Source: Alviniconcha marisindica
Taxonomy: Eukaryota; Mollusca; Gastropoda; Provannidae
Assembly (NCBI GenBank): GCA_018857735.1
Contig: JABMCL010001742.1
Coordinates: 287,501-351,500, forward strand
Direction: 5' to 3'
Length of the DNA stretch: 64,000 nt
Shown: positions 1 through 29,238 of the stretch, in pieces
Layout of the letters: every line of letters starts with the position of its first letter
Position numbering within the stretch: position 1 is the first letter of the stretch
The notes under the pieces: generated by a model
Databases searched by the model: none
What the model was told of the DNA's origin: nothing
What the model saw: only the letters and a program-made list of their open reading frames with translations
Translations under genes and position numbers: made by a program

Positions 1-122
1 GTCTCATTCACAAACATCTCACTTCGGCCAGACTAGTCTTTGCTGAACCAGCAATGCCACCGACACATGTCATGGGAGCGAAACAGGGTTTGTAATTTTA
101 GTGAATATTTTTCTGCTTTCAG

Positions 123-249
123 AATCTGGCGCGAGATACTGGAAGTGACCTATCACTGTGACCCGGAACGAGTTCACAACTTGGCCAACACCGTGCTCAA
201 CTTCCTGTCTGGAATTGTTAGCCTCGTCACCACTTTATCAGACCCCTGA
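123..249 (+). CDS. Possible terminal exon of an unidentified gene (partial)
   Basis: A pyrimidine-rich tract ending in TTTCAG at 117-122 is a good splice acceptor. From 123 one frame stays open for about 41 codons (beginning IWREILEVTYHC and ending SLVTTLSDP) to a TGA at 247-249. The segment looks like an acidic or amphipathic stretch followed by a hydrophobic helix rich in Leu and Val. I do not recognise the family and assign no function. If real, this is the last exon of a plus-strand gene lying left of the window and converging on the ISWI gene. Its 3' UTR would then run into the 41-bp satellite. The other two frames stop within about 15 codons. The call rests only on the acceptor and one open frame. 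Confidence 0.35.
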
Positions 250-558
250 GGATCACCGTTCTTGCAAAAGCAGATCCGTACAGTCGTCACAAAAGGGAGA
301 TAAGGGAGGAGGGGGTAGGGGGGGGTGGGACAGACAGAGGGAGAGACCGAGGAAGGGAGAGACTAGAGGCGACAGATGTACAGCTCGGTCGTTATTTTTG
401 CAAGAGGCTTCACAACACTGCATATTAATTCAAAAACATCAAACATCACGCACCATCCGACCCACAAGCGAGAAGCTTTTGACAATTCCCAAATTTGAAA
501 TCTTTTTGGGGAGAGCTTGTTCAATTTCATCGCGGCATTCATGTCTGGAATTGGCTGC
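250..558. other. Non-coding stretch with purine-rich tract
   Basis: Nothing is recognised here apart from a G/A-rich tract at about 294-365 (runs of GGGAGG and GGGGGG). It may be the beginning of the 3' UTR of the exon ending at 249. Confidence 0.4.
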
Positions 559-1898
559 CTACCAGACCGCGAAATCTCCCCACTCTGCCTCCAAATCCCA
601 GCTCTACCAGACTGCGAAATCGGCCCAGACTTCAAATCCACACTCCACCAGACTGCGAAATCGCCTCAAATCCACACTCCACCAGACTGCGAAATCGCCT
701 CAAATCCACATTCCACCAGACTGCGAAATCGCCCCAGACTTCAAATCCACACTCCACCAGACTGCGAAATCGCCTCAAATCCACACTCCACCAGACAGCG
801 AAATCGCCCCAGACTTCAAATCCACACTCCACCAGACTGCGAAATCGCCCCAGACTTCAAATCCACACTGTACCAGACAGCGAAATCATCCCAGACTTCA
901 AATGCACACCCTACCAGACTGCGAAATCGGCCCAGACTTCAAATCCACACTGTACCAGACTGCGAAATCGGCCCAGACTTCAAATCCACACTCCTACCAG
1001 ACTGCGAAATCGGCCCAGACTTCAAATCCACACTCCACCAGACTGCGAAATCGGCCCCAGACTTCAAATCCACACTCACCAGACAGCGAAATCACCCCAG
1101 ACTTCAAATCCACACCCTACCAGACTGCGAAATCGGCCCAGACTTCAAATCTACACTGTACCAGACTGCGAAATCGGCCCAGACTTCAAATCTACACTCC
1201 ACCAGACTGCGAAATTGCCCCAGACTTCAAATCCACATTGTACCAGACAGCGAAATCACCCCAGACTTCAAATCCACACCCTACCAGACTGCGAAATCGC
1301 GCCCAGACTTCAAATCCACACCCTACCAGACTGCGAAATCGGCCCAGACTTCAAATCCACACTCCACCAACTGCGAAATCGGCCCAGACTTCAAATCCAC
1401 ACTGTACCAGACAGCGAAATCACCCCAGACTTCAAATCCACACCCTACCAGACTGCGAAATCGGCCCAGACTTCAAATCCACACTGTACCAGACAGCGAA
1501 ATCACCCCAGACTTCAAATCCACACCCTACCAGACTGCGAAATCGGCCCAGACTTCAAATCCACACTCCACCAGACTGCGAAATCGGCCCAGACTTCAAA
1601 TCCACACCCTACCAGACTGCGAAATCGGCCCAGACTTCAAATCCACACTCCACCAGACTGCGAAATCGGCCCAGACTTCAAATCCACACTCCACCAGACT
1701 GCGAAATCGCCCCAGACTTCAAATCCACACCCTACCAGACTGCGAAATCGGCCCAGACTTCAAATCCTCACTCCACCAGACTGCGAAATCGCCCCAGACT
1801 TCAAATCCACACTGTACCAGACAGCGAAATCGGCCCAGACTTCAAATCCTCACTCCACCAGACTGCGAAATCGCCCCACTCTTGACTTCAAGTCCCAG
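559..1898. repeat. 41-bp satellite array, about 32 units
   Basis: About 32 head-to-tail copies contain the core CAGACTGCGAAATCGG followed by CCCAGACTTCAAATCCACAC. The usual period is 41 bp, with a few shorter units of about 31 bp near 660-800 that lack the CAGACTT block. Variation is mostly at one or two positions (TGCG or AGCG; CTCCAC, CTGTAC or CCCTAC), so homogenisation looks recent. The plus strand has no stop codon in any frame across most of the array. Because 41 is not a multiple of 3, each frame cycles through the same 41-residue repeat. No domain is recognised in the translation. Confidence 0.95.
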
Positions 1899-2589
1899 TT
1901 CAAGACTCATTTTGAGATACCTTTTCAAAAACCTAGGCGGTCCATTCCTGTGACCGTAGATCGTGACTATGTGAGTGAATGGCGTGTGCTAGTTCATGGA
2001 GTTTTTGTGCAAAATGATTGGCACACGATATGAGTTATCCATTATCATTTTTATTATTAAATTCCAAAATGTACCTCTGGTGGAGTTTATGTCCCTTGTA
2101 TTTACACGCATGCCAGCTGAGAGTTACCGTAGGCGACTCAGGTCTTGGTTGTATTTGCGTTACGTATTTCGAGCACTAATTATCTCCCTTGTGTGTTGAT
2201 TATTAAAATTCCGTTCGAACTAAGAATGTATCGTGTACAATAATCACGAATGTGTGTGATTGCATGCCGTTTGTCCTGAAGAGCTACCAATTTGTAACAG
2301 TATGCAATGAAGCATATCTTCATGTTTATACGTGTGTACGTAATTATAATTCTGTTCTGCACCTGATAGTTCCTGAGCAAGCAAATAGGCCTCACAGTAA
2401 TGAGCACTTATCTTCAGGCGGGTCCTGAGCGCTTCACGTTGGCAAGACAATGAACAATGACAATGACTTAGTACACAAACACAACATAACCTGAGAACAT
2501 GTACACACACATCAAACACAGTGGCAGACATCCAGGACCACATACACAGACACAAGCACTGGTGTGTGCCAGCACAAAAAATAAAAAGT
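1899..2589. other. Intergenic sequence between convergent genes
   Basis: This AT-rich single-copy-looking sequence shows no convincing ORF. It lies between the satellite and the presumed 3' end of the ISWI gene. Confidence 0.4.
2579..2584 (+). terminator. Candidate poly(A) signal, plus strand
   Basis: An AATAAA hexamer sits in an A-rich context. It could serve the plus-strand gene whose last exon may be 123-249. Another plus-strand AATAAA, in a more typical context (CAATAAAGTGG), lies at 2844-2849. Confidence 0.2.
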
Positions 2590-3703
2590 AACTCAGATTT
2601 TTAAAATACATTTATTTCACCAGCAAAAAGCACTTTTGCATTCAACATGACAAAACATTCAACATGACAAATGATGTCAATGAGCACAAACATCTAAAGA
2701 AAAAGATGAACTCTATTTCTCAATGACTTTTCACCCGAATGTTTGCTGTTGGTGTAATTTAATGTTTTACGATTGGCATGAATGTGTGATGAGTGTACCT
2801 GGCACCACAAAACATTGCTGGTGCAACTGTACAGACACTTGACAATAAAGTGGTCTTAAAAAGGCCATGTGAGCACCTTCAAACTAAAAAAGTATTGAAA
2901 AAACATCAATGTTGATGAAAAACGAAATGAACAACAGTAACTGTACTTCAATCTATTGGGCACAGACGACGAGTGACATAAAATCGATGTGTGGTTGCAA
3001 ATGCCATATGAATAATGATCTGCGTTAAAACCATGTGCACTAGTTGACATGAATCGGAACAGTTTACACCGCAAGCTCTGAGACTTTGGACTAACTGTAC
3101 TGGCCAGCTAACAGACACACGCACACAACTGCTTTGTATGGATTAATACCAGAAACATCCTCAGCCACACAGTTTTTAACTTCCAGAGAACTTCCTGGTG
3201 AAAAAACAATGGGCAGATCCACATCCAGATTTCCGTTCTTGCATTCTCTCTACACAACTGATCTATAAAAATAAAGATGTAAAAAAAAAAGAAAAAAAAG
3301 AAGAACATCCACTGAACCAAGCGCAGAGACGCAGAAAACTGGATCCAGTCTGTTCTGGACTTTGTGGGTCATGCCTCCTGAGGGTCCCTCACCCAGCTGT
3401 CAAATAGACCACAGCTAACAACCGATCAGATTTCAAACACTGAAGGCTGCACAAGTCACGAGACAACACCCAGCCAACAGCCATGGCTCAGCAACATAGG
3501 CTGAAGTAAAAGACAGTAACAGTGTTCGTAACACTGAAAATTATGCTCCACCAGTCACCCCCCCCCCAACCTCCTCTCCAAGTTTATCAGAAGGTTCCAT
3601 CCTAGGAGATACACTGACGGTCCTTGGGCACAAGCCAGTCAACGGTTGGTCCACCCTGGCCAGTATACTACTGGTACGCTGTTGTCGAGAACTATGGGTA
3701 CAG
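2590..3703 (-). other. Presumed 3' UTR of the ISWI gene
   Basis: Non-coding sequence between the ISWI stop codon (3704-3706) and the candidate poly(A) signal at 2611-2616. It holds an A-rich tract at about 3280-3304 (pyrimidine-rich in the transcript) and a short C run at about 3559-3567, and no ORF of note. The extent is inferred from the poly(A) hexamer only. Confidence 0.4.
2611..2616 (-). terminator. Candidate poly(A) signal of the ISWI gene
   Basis: TTTATT on the plus strand reads AATAAA on the minus strand, 1.09 kb downstream of the ISWI stop codon. It is the first well-formed AATAAA I noted downstream of the stop and implies a 3' UTR of about 1.1 kb. Confidence 0.4.
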
Positions 3704-21747
<18,044 letters not shown>

Positions 21748-21900
21748 TTTGATGAATCTCAGTCACTATTCACGTAAGAGAGAACGTCTACGCTGATTAG
21801 GTTCGTGCTTTAACCGTTTGGCGGGGTAAAGCAAAGCACTACACCAGCGCCATTTTAGTACTCTCGAACCCAGCCCTGAAAATATCTGTTAAATGCGTAC
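21748..21900 (-). promoter_or_regulatory. Presumed 5' UTR/promoter of ISWI with YY1-like motif
   Basis: This is the sequence directly upstream of the ISWI start codon. At 21848-21857 the minus strand reads AAAATGGCGC, close to the YY1 consensus common near metazoan start sites. No TATA box was noticed. The transcription start is not determinable here. Confidence 0.3.
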
Positions 21901-23751
21901 GTTGTCTACAGGTGGAAAAGCCACACGTACTTAATTAAATTGTCACCGCCAAAGCTCGGTTGTGGTATAAATAAGCTAAGTTACTACTTTTAGATGGATA
22001 CATAAAACATATTTTAATTAGGTCCAAGGTAGGAGATTATTTGTTACCCGGATGAACATCCGTTCCGCGCTTAGCCGAGTGGTTTCGACTAACCACGAGT
22101 TTATAAAATTACAGTCTAAATAGACGACCTTTCGCACTATCATCAGAAGTCACAAGTATTACACCTATTCCCCATCAGCCCACTATCCAACCATCAATGA
22201 GTCATTGCCATTGTAATGTACAAGAGTCTTAGAGCTAGTAAAAGTAACTCTGTAAAGCGTCTATGCGCCTATGCTTAGTGGTTCGGCTAGATGACCCAAT
22301 GTCCTTATTTGGCGGTAAAGGCTAGACAAAGGTACTTGTTTCCCCGCCGTGAGGGCACTTGGCATTCCACCCCCAAGCAGACCGCTTCCTTCCTTCTCTG
22401 TACTTTTTACCATAGCATTATTTAGTAAAATACACTAGTAGTAATGACATGATGTCCGCAGTTTTTCTACTCATTATCAGTCAGCCTGTTGCCCGCACGT
22501 CTAACCGCACAATAGCGAAGACTGAACATAACAGCCATAATTATGTTATTCCCGGCTAAAAGTCAGTGGAATATTTTCCAACTTCGATTGTCTCAACTGA
22601 ATGAAATTACCGTAGTACTGCCTTTAATGGCAATTCCGGCGGCACTGACTCATCCGAAAATGATGTGGCGTCACAGTGTAACTTGACTGAGTCCGCAACT
22701 TGACACGGCCGGTCGCCTGCCGCCACGGCCCGAACTGATTTACTAGTGAAGTCTCGAGTCACTGTTAAATTACTCAGTCGACTCGCCGTTGGATGTGTCA
22801 GTTGTAGTTCAGTTAGGATGCTCTTTTTTTTTGGGGGGGGGGTTGGTGGGGGGGGAGTAGGGGGCCGGTTAGTCACTGTTTTCTGCACACCCAGGCTCAG
22901 TCCGAGCACCGCTTTCCGGCACATTCCTCCAAACTCTGCCAGCCAGTTTAGTTACGCCACTGACTGAAGGGGCACTCTTTATCTCCGCGCAGCTGTCCAG
23001 CGACGCGGTCAGCGCCCTCCGAAAGGTTCGGGTACTAATATGACCGTAGAAGCAACCGGCTAGCGCCAAAGCACGCACGTAAACATGAGACGCATCCACC
23101 CCGGCCGGGTAAAACAAAAGCCAGTTCCGTCTCGATTCAAACGATGTGGTTTTAGTAAGTTGTGCTGGTGTAAACCTTGTTGGCGGCTATAAATGACACG
23201 CCTTGCTTTATCTGAGTTGTTTGTAACAAACTTACTACTGTTTGAGTAGCAACAAAAAACTGCTCGATAGCTGACAGTTTTCTGCACCCCGCTATGGCGT
23301 AACTAAATACGGCAGTGGTTGAAGGAAAGATGTCGTAAACCAGTGCTTGGAGTTTGTGTTTTCTGTGGTGTTGACTACAGACGGTAATGACTCACAGGCG
23401 CTGCCAGGGGGCGGCACTACCGAGTGTCTGGACCGGCCGTTAGACATGAACCACTGAAGTGCGGCTGATGCCGGAATGTATTGCATACCACAATAGTCAA
23501 TGACTGACTGACTGTATCCGCAGTTACCAAAGATCTTATAGCTAAGCTACACTGACTGACGCTGCTTTAACTATGATACGATCTTTGATATTACCCAGTA
23601 TAACTTATTATCCTGAGAACAGCAGTCAGTCGGCATAGGCCGCTCGGCCCCGGCGACTGACTGACTGAGACTCGACTCAGTGGCGGTACTTTTTTTCTTT
23701 TCCCCTTCTCCGGCGCACGCAGTCACTGACCAAGTCAGTTGGCAGGTAGGT

Positions 23752-23920
23752 AGGTAGTGTTGCTTAATGTCCTCAGATGTCAGTTGACATATTAGGGACA
23801 AGCTGAGACCAATGCCGAAGCATGGTTCAATATAGCTTTACGTCCACGGAAACCAGAAGGCTCGTTAGGACGGACAGCCCAGGACGGCTACCTCGACTCT
23901 CACACAGCTCCTGAACTATG
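23752..23920 (-). mobile_element. Dispersed ~165-bp element, copy A
   Basis: Its reverse complement matches copy C at 59308-59478 almost base for base (shared GGTGGCCGTCCTGGGCTG, TTTCCGTGGACGTAAAGCTA, CTCAGCTTGTCCCTAATATG). A partial relative follows at 23936-23985. I see no coding capacity. The class is unknown. Confidence 0.75.
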
Positions 23921-25217
23921 ACAGTTGGCAGTCTTTCTTTCTTGGTGCTTTACGTCCACGGAGGCGAGATGGCCTATTAGGGACGGGGACAGAGTGGGAA
24001 GGGGCCGACAGAGTGAAGGCTCGACCGCGGAAACCGCCCGAAAAAGACAGGAGAGACCGTGGACCGCCTCCAGAACAATGGAAGTGTTAGGGCGGTGTCC
24101 CCTCGCCATTGCCCAGCGACTTGTGCACAGCGCAGTTGCTGTTTCAACCGCTGTGCCTGGCCAGAGTCACAAAGACAATGTCCGTCGCACTGCTGTTGAC
24201 GAACAACTTGGACAACTCAAGCAAAGGAAGTCCAATTTTCTTAGCCCAGCTCCACCTCCCTACTCATGATCTCTTCTGGGCTAAGTTGAGGGTCCAGCTC
24301 CACCTCCCTCCTCTAAGATCTCTCGATCTTTTGATCTCGCCTGGTACCCTGAGTTGGCAGTCAGTTCAGTCACTTTATATAGCCGTACGCCGCAGTCATA
24401 GTAAGACGGGAGGGGCCGGAGTGCGAGGGTGTGAATTAGATGGTGTGGCTTTGGGTGGCCCGCGATCCGTCGTTTGAAGTCCTCAAGCGTAGGGGCCTTC
24501 CTTGACCTGGTAGCTAAGATGGAGTCAATCAGTCTATGTGCTCGAAGTGCTCCGACCCCGCCATCTCTCAGAAGTTTTCCTAACATTGCCGGCTTTGAAA
24601 TAGCGGCCGGCTGATGACGGTTCGACGGTCTCACAGTGACTGAGTCAGTCTCACCGGTGGTCCCGACTTCGTTTCGGCAAAGATTATCGTGACTGATACA
24701 AAGATTGACTCTTTGGTTTCGGCAAGGACTGAGTCAAAGTACTAACGGGAGTGCTTCCGGCCACTGTCGCCGCCGGCGGAGTGCTTCCGGCCATTGAGTT
24801 TCTGTGCCGCTTCAGGCGATTGATGCCGGATGCGCTGCGCCGAGTCTCTACGGACAAGATTTTGCGCTTTATCACTGCTTTAATCATTATCAAGTTATGT
24901 CCTTAGCGTATGCCAGCAGCCGGTACTGAGTGTCTCAGGCTCCTCAACACTTACTGAAGATCTTTCGAGACAGTTTAACTTCAGTTACTGTAGTAACACT
25001 CAGTTTTCCATCAGTGTTAACCGTGCCCCAGTAAGGTTAGTACGAGTCGTCAGTACTTGCGACCCACTCTGAAAAGTCAGTGTGTCCACCGCCACCGGCT
25101 CCGTCTCCTGGTTTATCCTGTCAGCTCGATTCAGTGAGGACACTAGTTAAGCCCGGCCATTCGCACCGACTACGTCACAGCAGTCTTGTCTTGTAGGGTA
25201 CGTTGCTTCCAAACGAC

Positions 25218-25378
25218 TTTCAGAGTTCAGGGGCTGTGTGAAAGTCGATTGAGGTGGCCGTCCTGGGCTCCCCGTCCTAATGAGCCTTATGGTTTCTGTG
25301 GACGTAAAGCAACATTGAACCATGCACACGCATTGGTCACAGTTTGTCCCTAATACGTCAACCCGACATCCGAGGGAC
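25218..25378 (+). mobile_element. Dispersed ~165-bp element, copy B (diverged)
   Basis: It has the same order of blocks as copies A and C (GGTGGCCGTCCTGGGCT, GTGGACGTAAAGCAACATTG, TTTGTCCCTAATACGTCAAC) with more substitutions. Confidence 0.7.
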
Positions 25379-25507
25379 CGACACACTGCTCGGGAGCCCG
25401 CTTCACTGAGCCTGCCGGATGTAGCCAGACACCGGAACAGCCTGCAGACTTGGAAGTCCCCTGGACTGCTGCATTATCACCCGAGATGTTCCACTCAGTC
25501 TACAGCT

Positions 25508-25566
25508 GTAAGTAACTTCAGTGGTGTTTTACGCCCAATCAACCAGGACGGTTATACCAGGGCGAC
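25508..25566 (+). repeat. Dispersed hairpin element
   Basis: It reads AAGTAACTTCAGTGGTG, then ACGCCC, AACC, AGGAC loop, GGTT and GGGCG. Loop bases differ from the copy at 4051 while both stems pair, consistent with selection on or inheritance of a fold. Confidence 0.65.
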
Positions 25567-25750
25567 GTCTACAGCTGTCTTGATAATAAAAAATAAAAAT
25601 AATAATAAAAAACAAGTTGAGTTTGTTAGTTATTCTGTCCGGCAGTGTGGGAATGCCGGCGGCACTGATCTGTGGTTATTGTCTGATGTACTGTCGCTGA
25701 ATAGCGTTTTTGGTGTGGGACTGGACTCAGCCACAGCATGGACATGATTA

Positions 25751-25781
<31 letters not shown>

Positions 25782-26056
25782 CAGTGCGTGCGTGCGTATG
25801 TGCGCCGCGCGGCGTATGTGAAAGAGATGAGATGTTTTTCACATCAGAACCAGTACTGAAATACTGTTAAAGACTGGACCTCACTGATCTGGCATGGATA
25901 GCGGCTATGGTGCTGACACCGTCGCTGATGCTGAGCCTCGTGCCATGTCAGTTGTAGACTGAACTTGCTCTGTCAGCTTTCGCATAGCCGCTTTTAGTTT
26001 GATTGATCCGGCAGCGGCAAATTTAAAAGAAAAGAATAGCGCTGAAGAAGGTCGTG

Positions 26057-26120
26057 GGCCGGTTTGGCCTAGCGGTAATGCGTTAGGCTGGTAAGCAGGA
26101 CCTCGGTTCGATTCCGTTTC
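26057..26120 (+). mobile_element. tRNA-derived SINE head
   Basis: A pol III A box (TTGGCCTAGCGG, 26064-26075) and a perfect B box (GGTTCGATTCC, 26105-26115) are spaced as in a tRNA. The T stem and acceptor stem do not close properly, so this is a SINE 5' region and not a functional tRNA. The 3' extent is not defined. Confidence 0.6.
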
Positions 26121-27472
26121 AGTTCTCCTCAAATAGTTGTGGTCTGTGGACACTGTCAGTCTTGCGACTTTGTCCCTCACCGTTATTGAACCATTGAAAC
26201 GGTCTCAGAAGTCTGTAACAGTGTAGCGTTGGGTATAGTTCCTCCGCCCCGTCTTCTGGTTTGAAAACGTAGTTATTTACTGATTCGGCCCATATAAATA
26301 AATTCAATGTACAGTGCATGGCATATGCGAGTGATTTGTTTTCTTTTCTTCTTGCTTTCGGCTGTGCAGCTATTGATGTGCTCCAGTTTTCAGTTGGGTA
26401 GGTTGTAAAAAGCTCGAGTTGCCAAAAGCTCTATACAGGTCCTAGTATGATGGTCGGATGACGACACTGGGAAAACTAGAGGCGGGGGGTATTGGTCACA
26501 GCCAAATGCCACTGAATGAGTGATCCGTGTTGGTCACACGCACACACACACACGTACGCACAGAGCTTTCCATCTGGCTGCCATGGAGCACAGCTGTTAT
26601 GTACTGACGTGGTGAACGGGTATTCGAACATGTACCAGCATTCAAAATACTAACTGCTTTGATTGCATCCTGTAACTCTCGACATTGATGAATATATACA
26701 TGCTATTACTTATTTTGAATGATATGTGTGCAACCCATCGCTGACTCAAGTCTTTCGCTCTGTTCCATGGTGCTTCACGACCTAAGCTTGTGAAGCAAAC
26801 ATGTCGGCCACTCTGCCCCTACGCGTGGAAACGTACTTTTTTTTTTTTTTACGACGATTGGCTGAAACTGCTCAGGCTCTCGGGTGCGCTCGTTAGTCGT
26901 CTCATTTCCACTGTGCGCATCAACTTAAGATTAAATCTCAGCTTTCGACAAGGGAATGCCTTTCGCTTAATGATATATAAAGATACCGCATAAAATACGA
27001 GCGTTAGGCCTTCTCTTTCCAAAGGGTGGGATTAATCTTAACTTGATGCGTACAACACCAGTAATATAGTGTGGTTGCTCTTGAACACAGAAGTTAACAG
27101 CAAAAACGTATTGACATTAGTCTGTACCAACATTCAACTCTGCTGCAATAGGCTACCCCTCTATATCACTATCATTGCAACAGATACTGTCTTTACCTCC
27201 CCGCCCTTTTTTCCCCGCTGCCGCTTTTGGAAGTATTGTGAGGCACTTTGAAGCTGGACAGTCCACGTTTGGTACAACAGGTAGGCCCTACATGCATCTG
27301 ATCACTGTATTCATGGCACTAACCACCAGCATCACAACTTTTAGTATTATTTATATTTTACTGAAGTCAGTGACAGCCGTTTTAAGAACAGAATTCCTCT
27401 CCTAATCACCACTGTCCATACACATCCACCCCCACACACCTACACTCACCCACATTTTAAGAAATATGACAT

Positions 27473-27478
27473 TTTATT
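27473..27478 (-). terminator. Candidate poly(A) signal of SREBP
   Basis: Reads AATAAA on the minus strand, 554 bp downstream of the SREBP stop codon. Confidence 0.45.
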
Positions 27479-28031
27479 ACATCAAATGGATGAAAACAAC
27501 TCCAAATGCAGCAGACATGTCTGTGACATAATGAAATAAAGCACAGAAAATAGCACATGGCTTAGATTTTGACACATCACAAAATGAACGATAAAATTCA
27601 ATAATCTGAAGCTTTAGGGAATAAAAATATATCCAGCTGCCACCGTAACAGAAAGAGGAGTTGTTTTTTTGGTTACCAGATGATCCTTTTTCTTGATCAC
27701 TAAACAATAAACAAACTCATCAGCCAATCCATCAATCTAAAAGATAAAGATCAAAGCAACTGGTGTGGGATGGGGTGGGGTGGGGGGGGGGGGGGGGGGG
27801 GAGCAGGGTGTTAGTCAGAAGAAGCTGGGATCTAGTCTCAAGATAGATGAATAAAAAAATCCCCACATTTCAACAGCTGAAACAATCAGCTTTCATGTTT
27901 TTACAGTACTGTACACAATAAAAACGACAACAACACACTTTCAGTAATGTTCTTCTCTTCAAAACGATCTCTTTCAACAAGAATCATACTATAAAATCCA
28001 TCACAACATACTGCACACAACAGTGCAGAAT
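27479..28031 (-). other. Presumed 3' UTR of SREBP
   Basis: AT-rich non-coding sequence downstream of the SREBP stop. It contains a 20-base G run at 27782-27801 (a C run in the transcript). Confidence 0.45.
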
Positions 28032-29207
28032 TCAGCACTGCATCAAGATTTCATTCGTCTGTCCACAGCTGTCCATCTCCAGCAGTGTTTTCCGACACGC
28101 CTGAACAGACTTTCTGTCACCAAGGGCCTCGTACATGCGGCTGGCTTCCTTGATCAATCCCACTCGATCCTCCGAGCTGTGCATCATGGTGTCTGGCAGA
28201 TGACGGCCGGCCATCAGCAACGCCATTGCCTGCTCTCTTTCTGGCACCTCGCAGTCTGACGACTCGCCTGCAAGGAGAAATTCAGCATGCATACAATCTA
28301 AGCTTGCCTGCACGCAAAACTCATTTCTCCTCTTCACCCAATAAAAGCATAAGGCACTCCCACTGGCAGCAGGCGTCAGGCTCTAAATTGCTTGTGGCTC
28401 ATTGCGAAAGGAGTTTACAATATTCATTATTATTAGCATTACTACTACGCTACCTACAAAAACTGACCAACATAATTATGATCTCCCCACCAACAGACAG
28501 CACAAGAAGTTCATGCACACACTGAGTGGCCGATAATGGTTTTTAATGAACTGCTAACCAAGCAGGTCACATCAGGGCGACTGTCCATCAATTGTAGTTC
28601 TAAAACAAATTGGGTTGTAAAGCACCACAAGAACCAAACGGTACAACTAGAAATGCGTCAGTAGCAGTTGGTTATGCTTAAAGCATCTCGTCAACACAGC
28701 ATTCTTCAACACTTTAAAAAAATAATTGCTTCTTCAATTTTGCGTCAAGAGATCATGCCCAGGCAATGTCTTTCAAACTTTTTATTATGACTAGTTTCTC
28801 CTCCATTTTTTCTTTCACATTGGAACACAATTCCATAAAAATAAAAATAAAACGTGTTGTAATATCCAGCACTATTGTTTAGACACTCACCAGAGCTGTT
28901 GGACCGTTGGGGTCGTCGGCGAATGCTACGATCCAGAAGCTGTTGTGTCCTGGCCGGGTTAGCCCCTGCCATCATGCGTGATGTTGCTTCATGAAGGAAC
29001 ACCTGGTAATAAGAAGGTCAGTCAATTAAGGAACCTGCACTTCAATCACACACTGATTTTGTAGATTTCCCTTTCCACCTCTCTTGACCAGTCATTTTCA
29101 TCATTTTCCATGCCAAATGTGAAACTTTCTGAGAAATGATCTACAACATACAAAGTTTGAGAGTGGAGATGGGGGCAGTGTGGACTTGTAGTGACAATGG
29201 TGTGTGT

Positions 29208-29238
<31 letters not shown>

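Larger units (their letters stand above)
21901..27472. other. 5.6-kb intergenic region, no gene recognised
   Basis: This lies between the ISWI promoter and the SREBP poly(A) site. It is unusually rich in GTCAGT/ACTGAC words and in GC between about 22.4 and 25.5 kb. It contains three repeat-element copies or fragments (listed separately), a tRNA-like SINE head at 26057-26118, a hairpin-element copy at 25508-25566, and a (TG)n/(CG)n tract at about 25752-25800. ORFs up to 141 codons show no recognised domain. Confidence 0.5.

Noticed and set aside
158..2033. Three overlapping 478-575 codon ORFs as a repeat-protein gene
   Set aside because: All three frames are open only because the 41-bp satellite unit lacks stops. 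There is no recognised domain, signal peptide or splice evidence. The region is kept as a satellite and as a finding.
24281..24634. 117-codon minus-strand ORF in the ISWI-SREBP gap
   Set aside because: No recognised domain, no splice or promoter context, and GC-rich sequence where long chance ORFs are expected.
26057..26120. A tRNA gene
   Set aside because: The A and B boxes are good but the T stem, anticodon arm and acceptor stem do not form a proper cloverleaf, so it is called as a SINE head.
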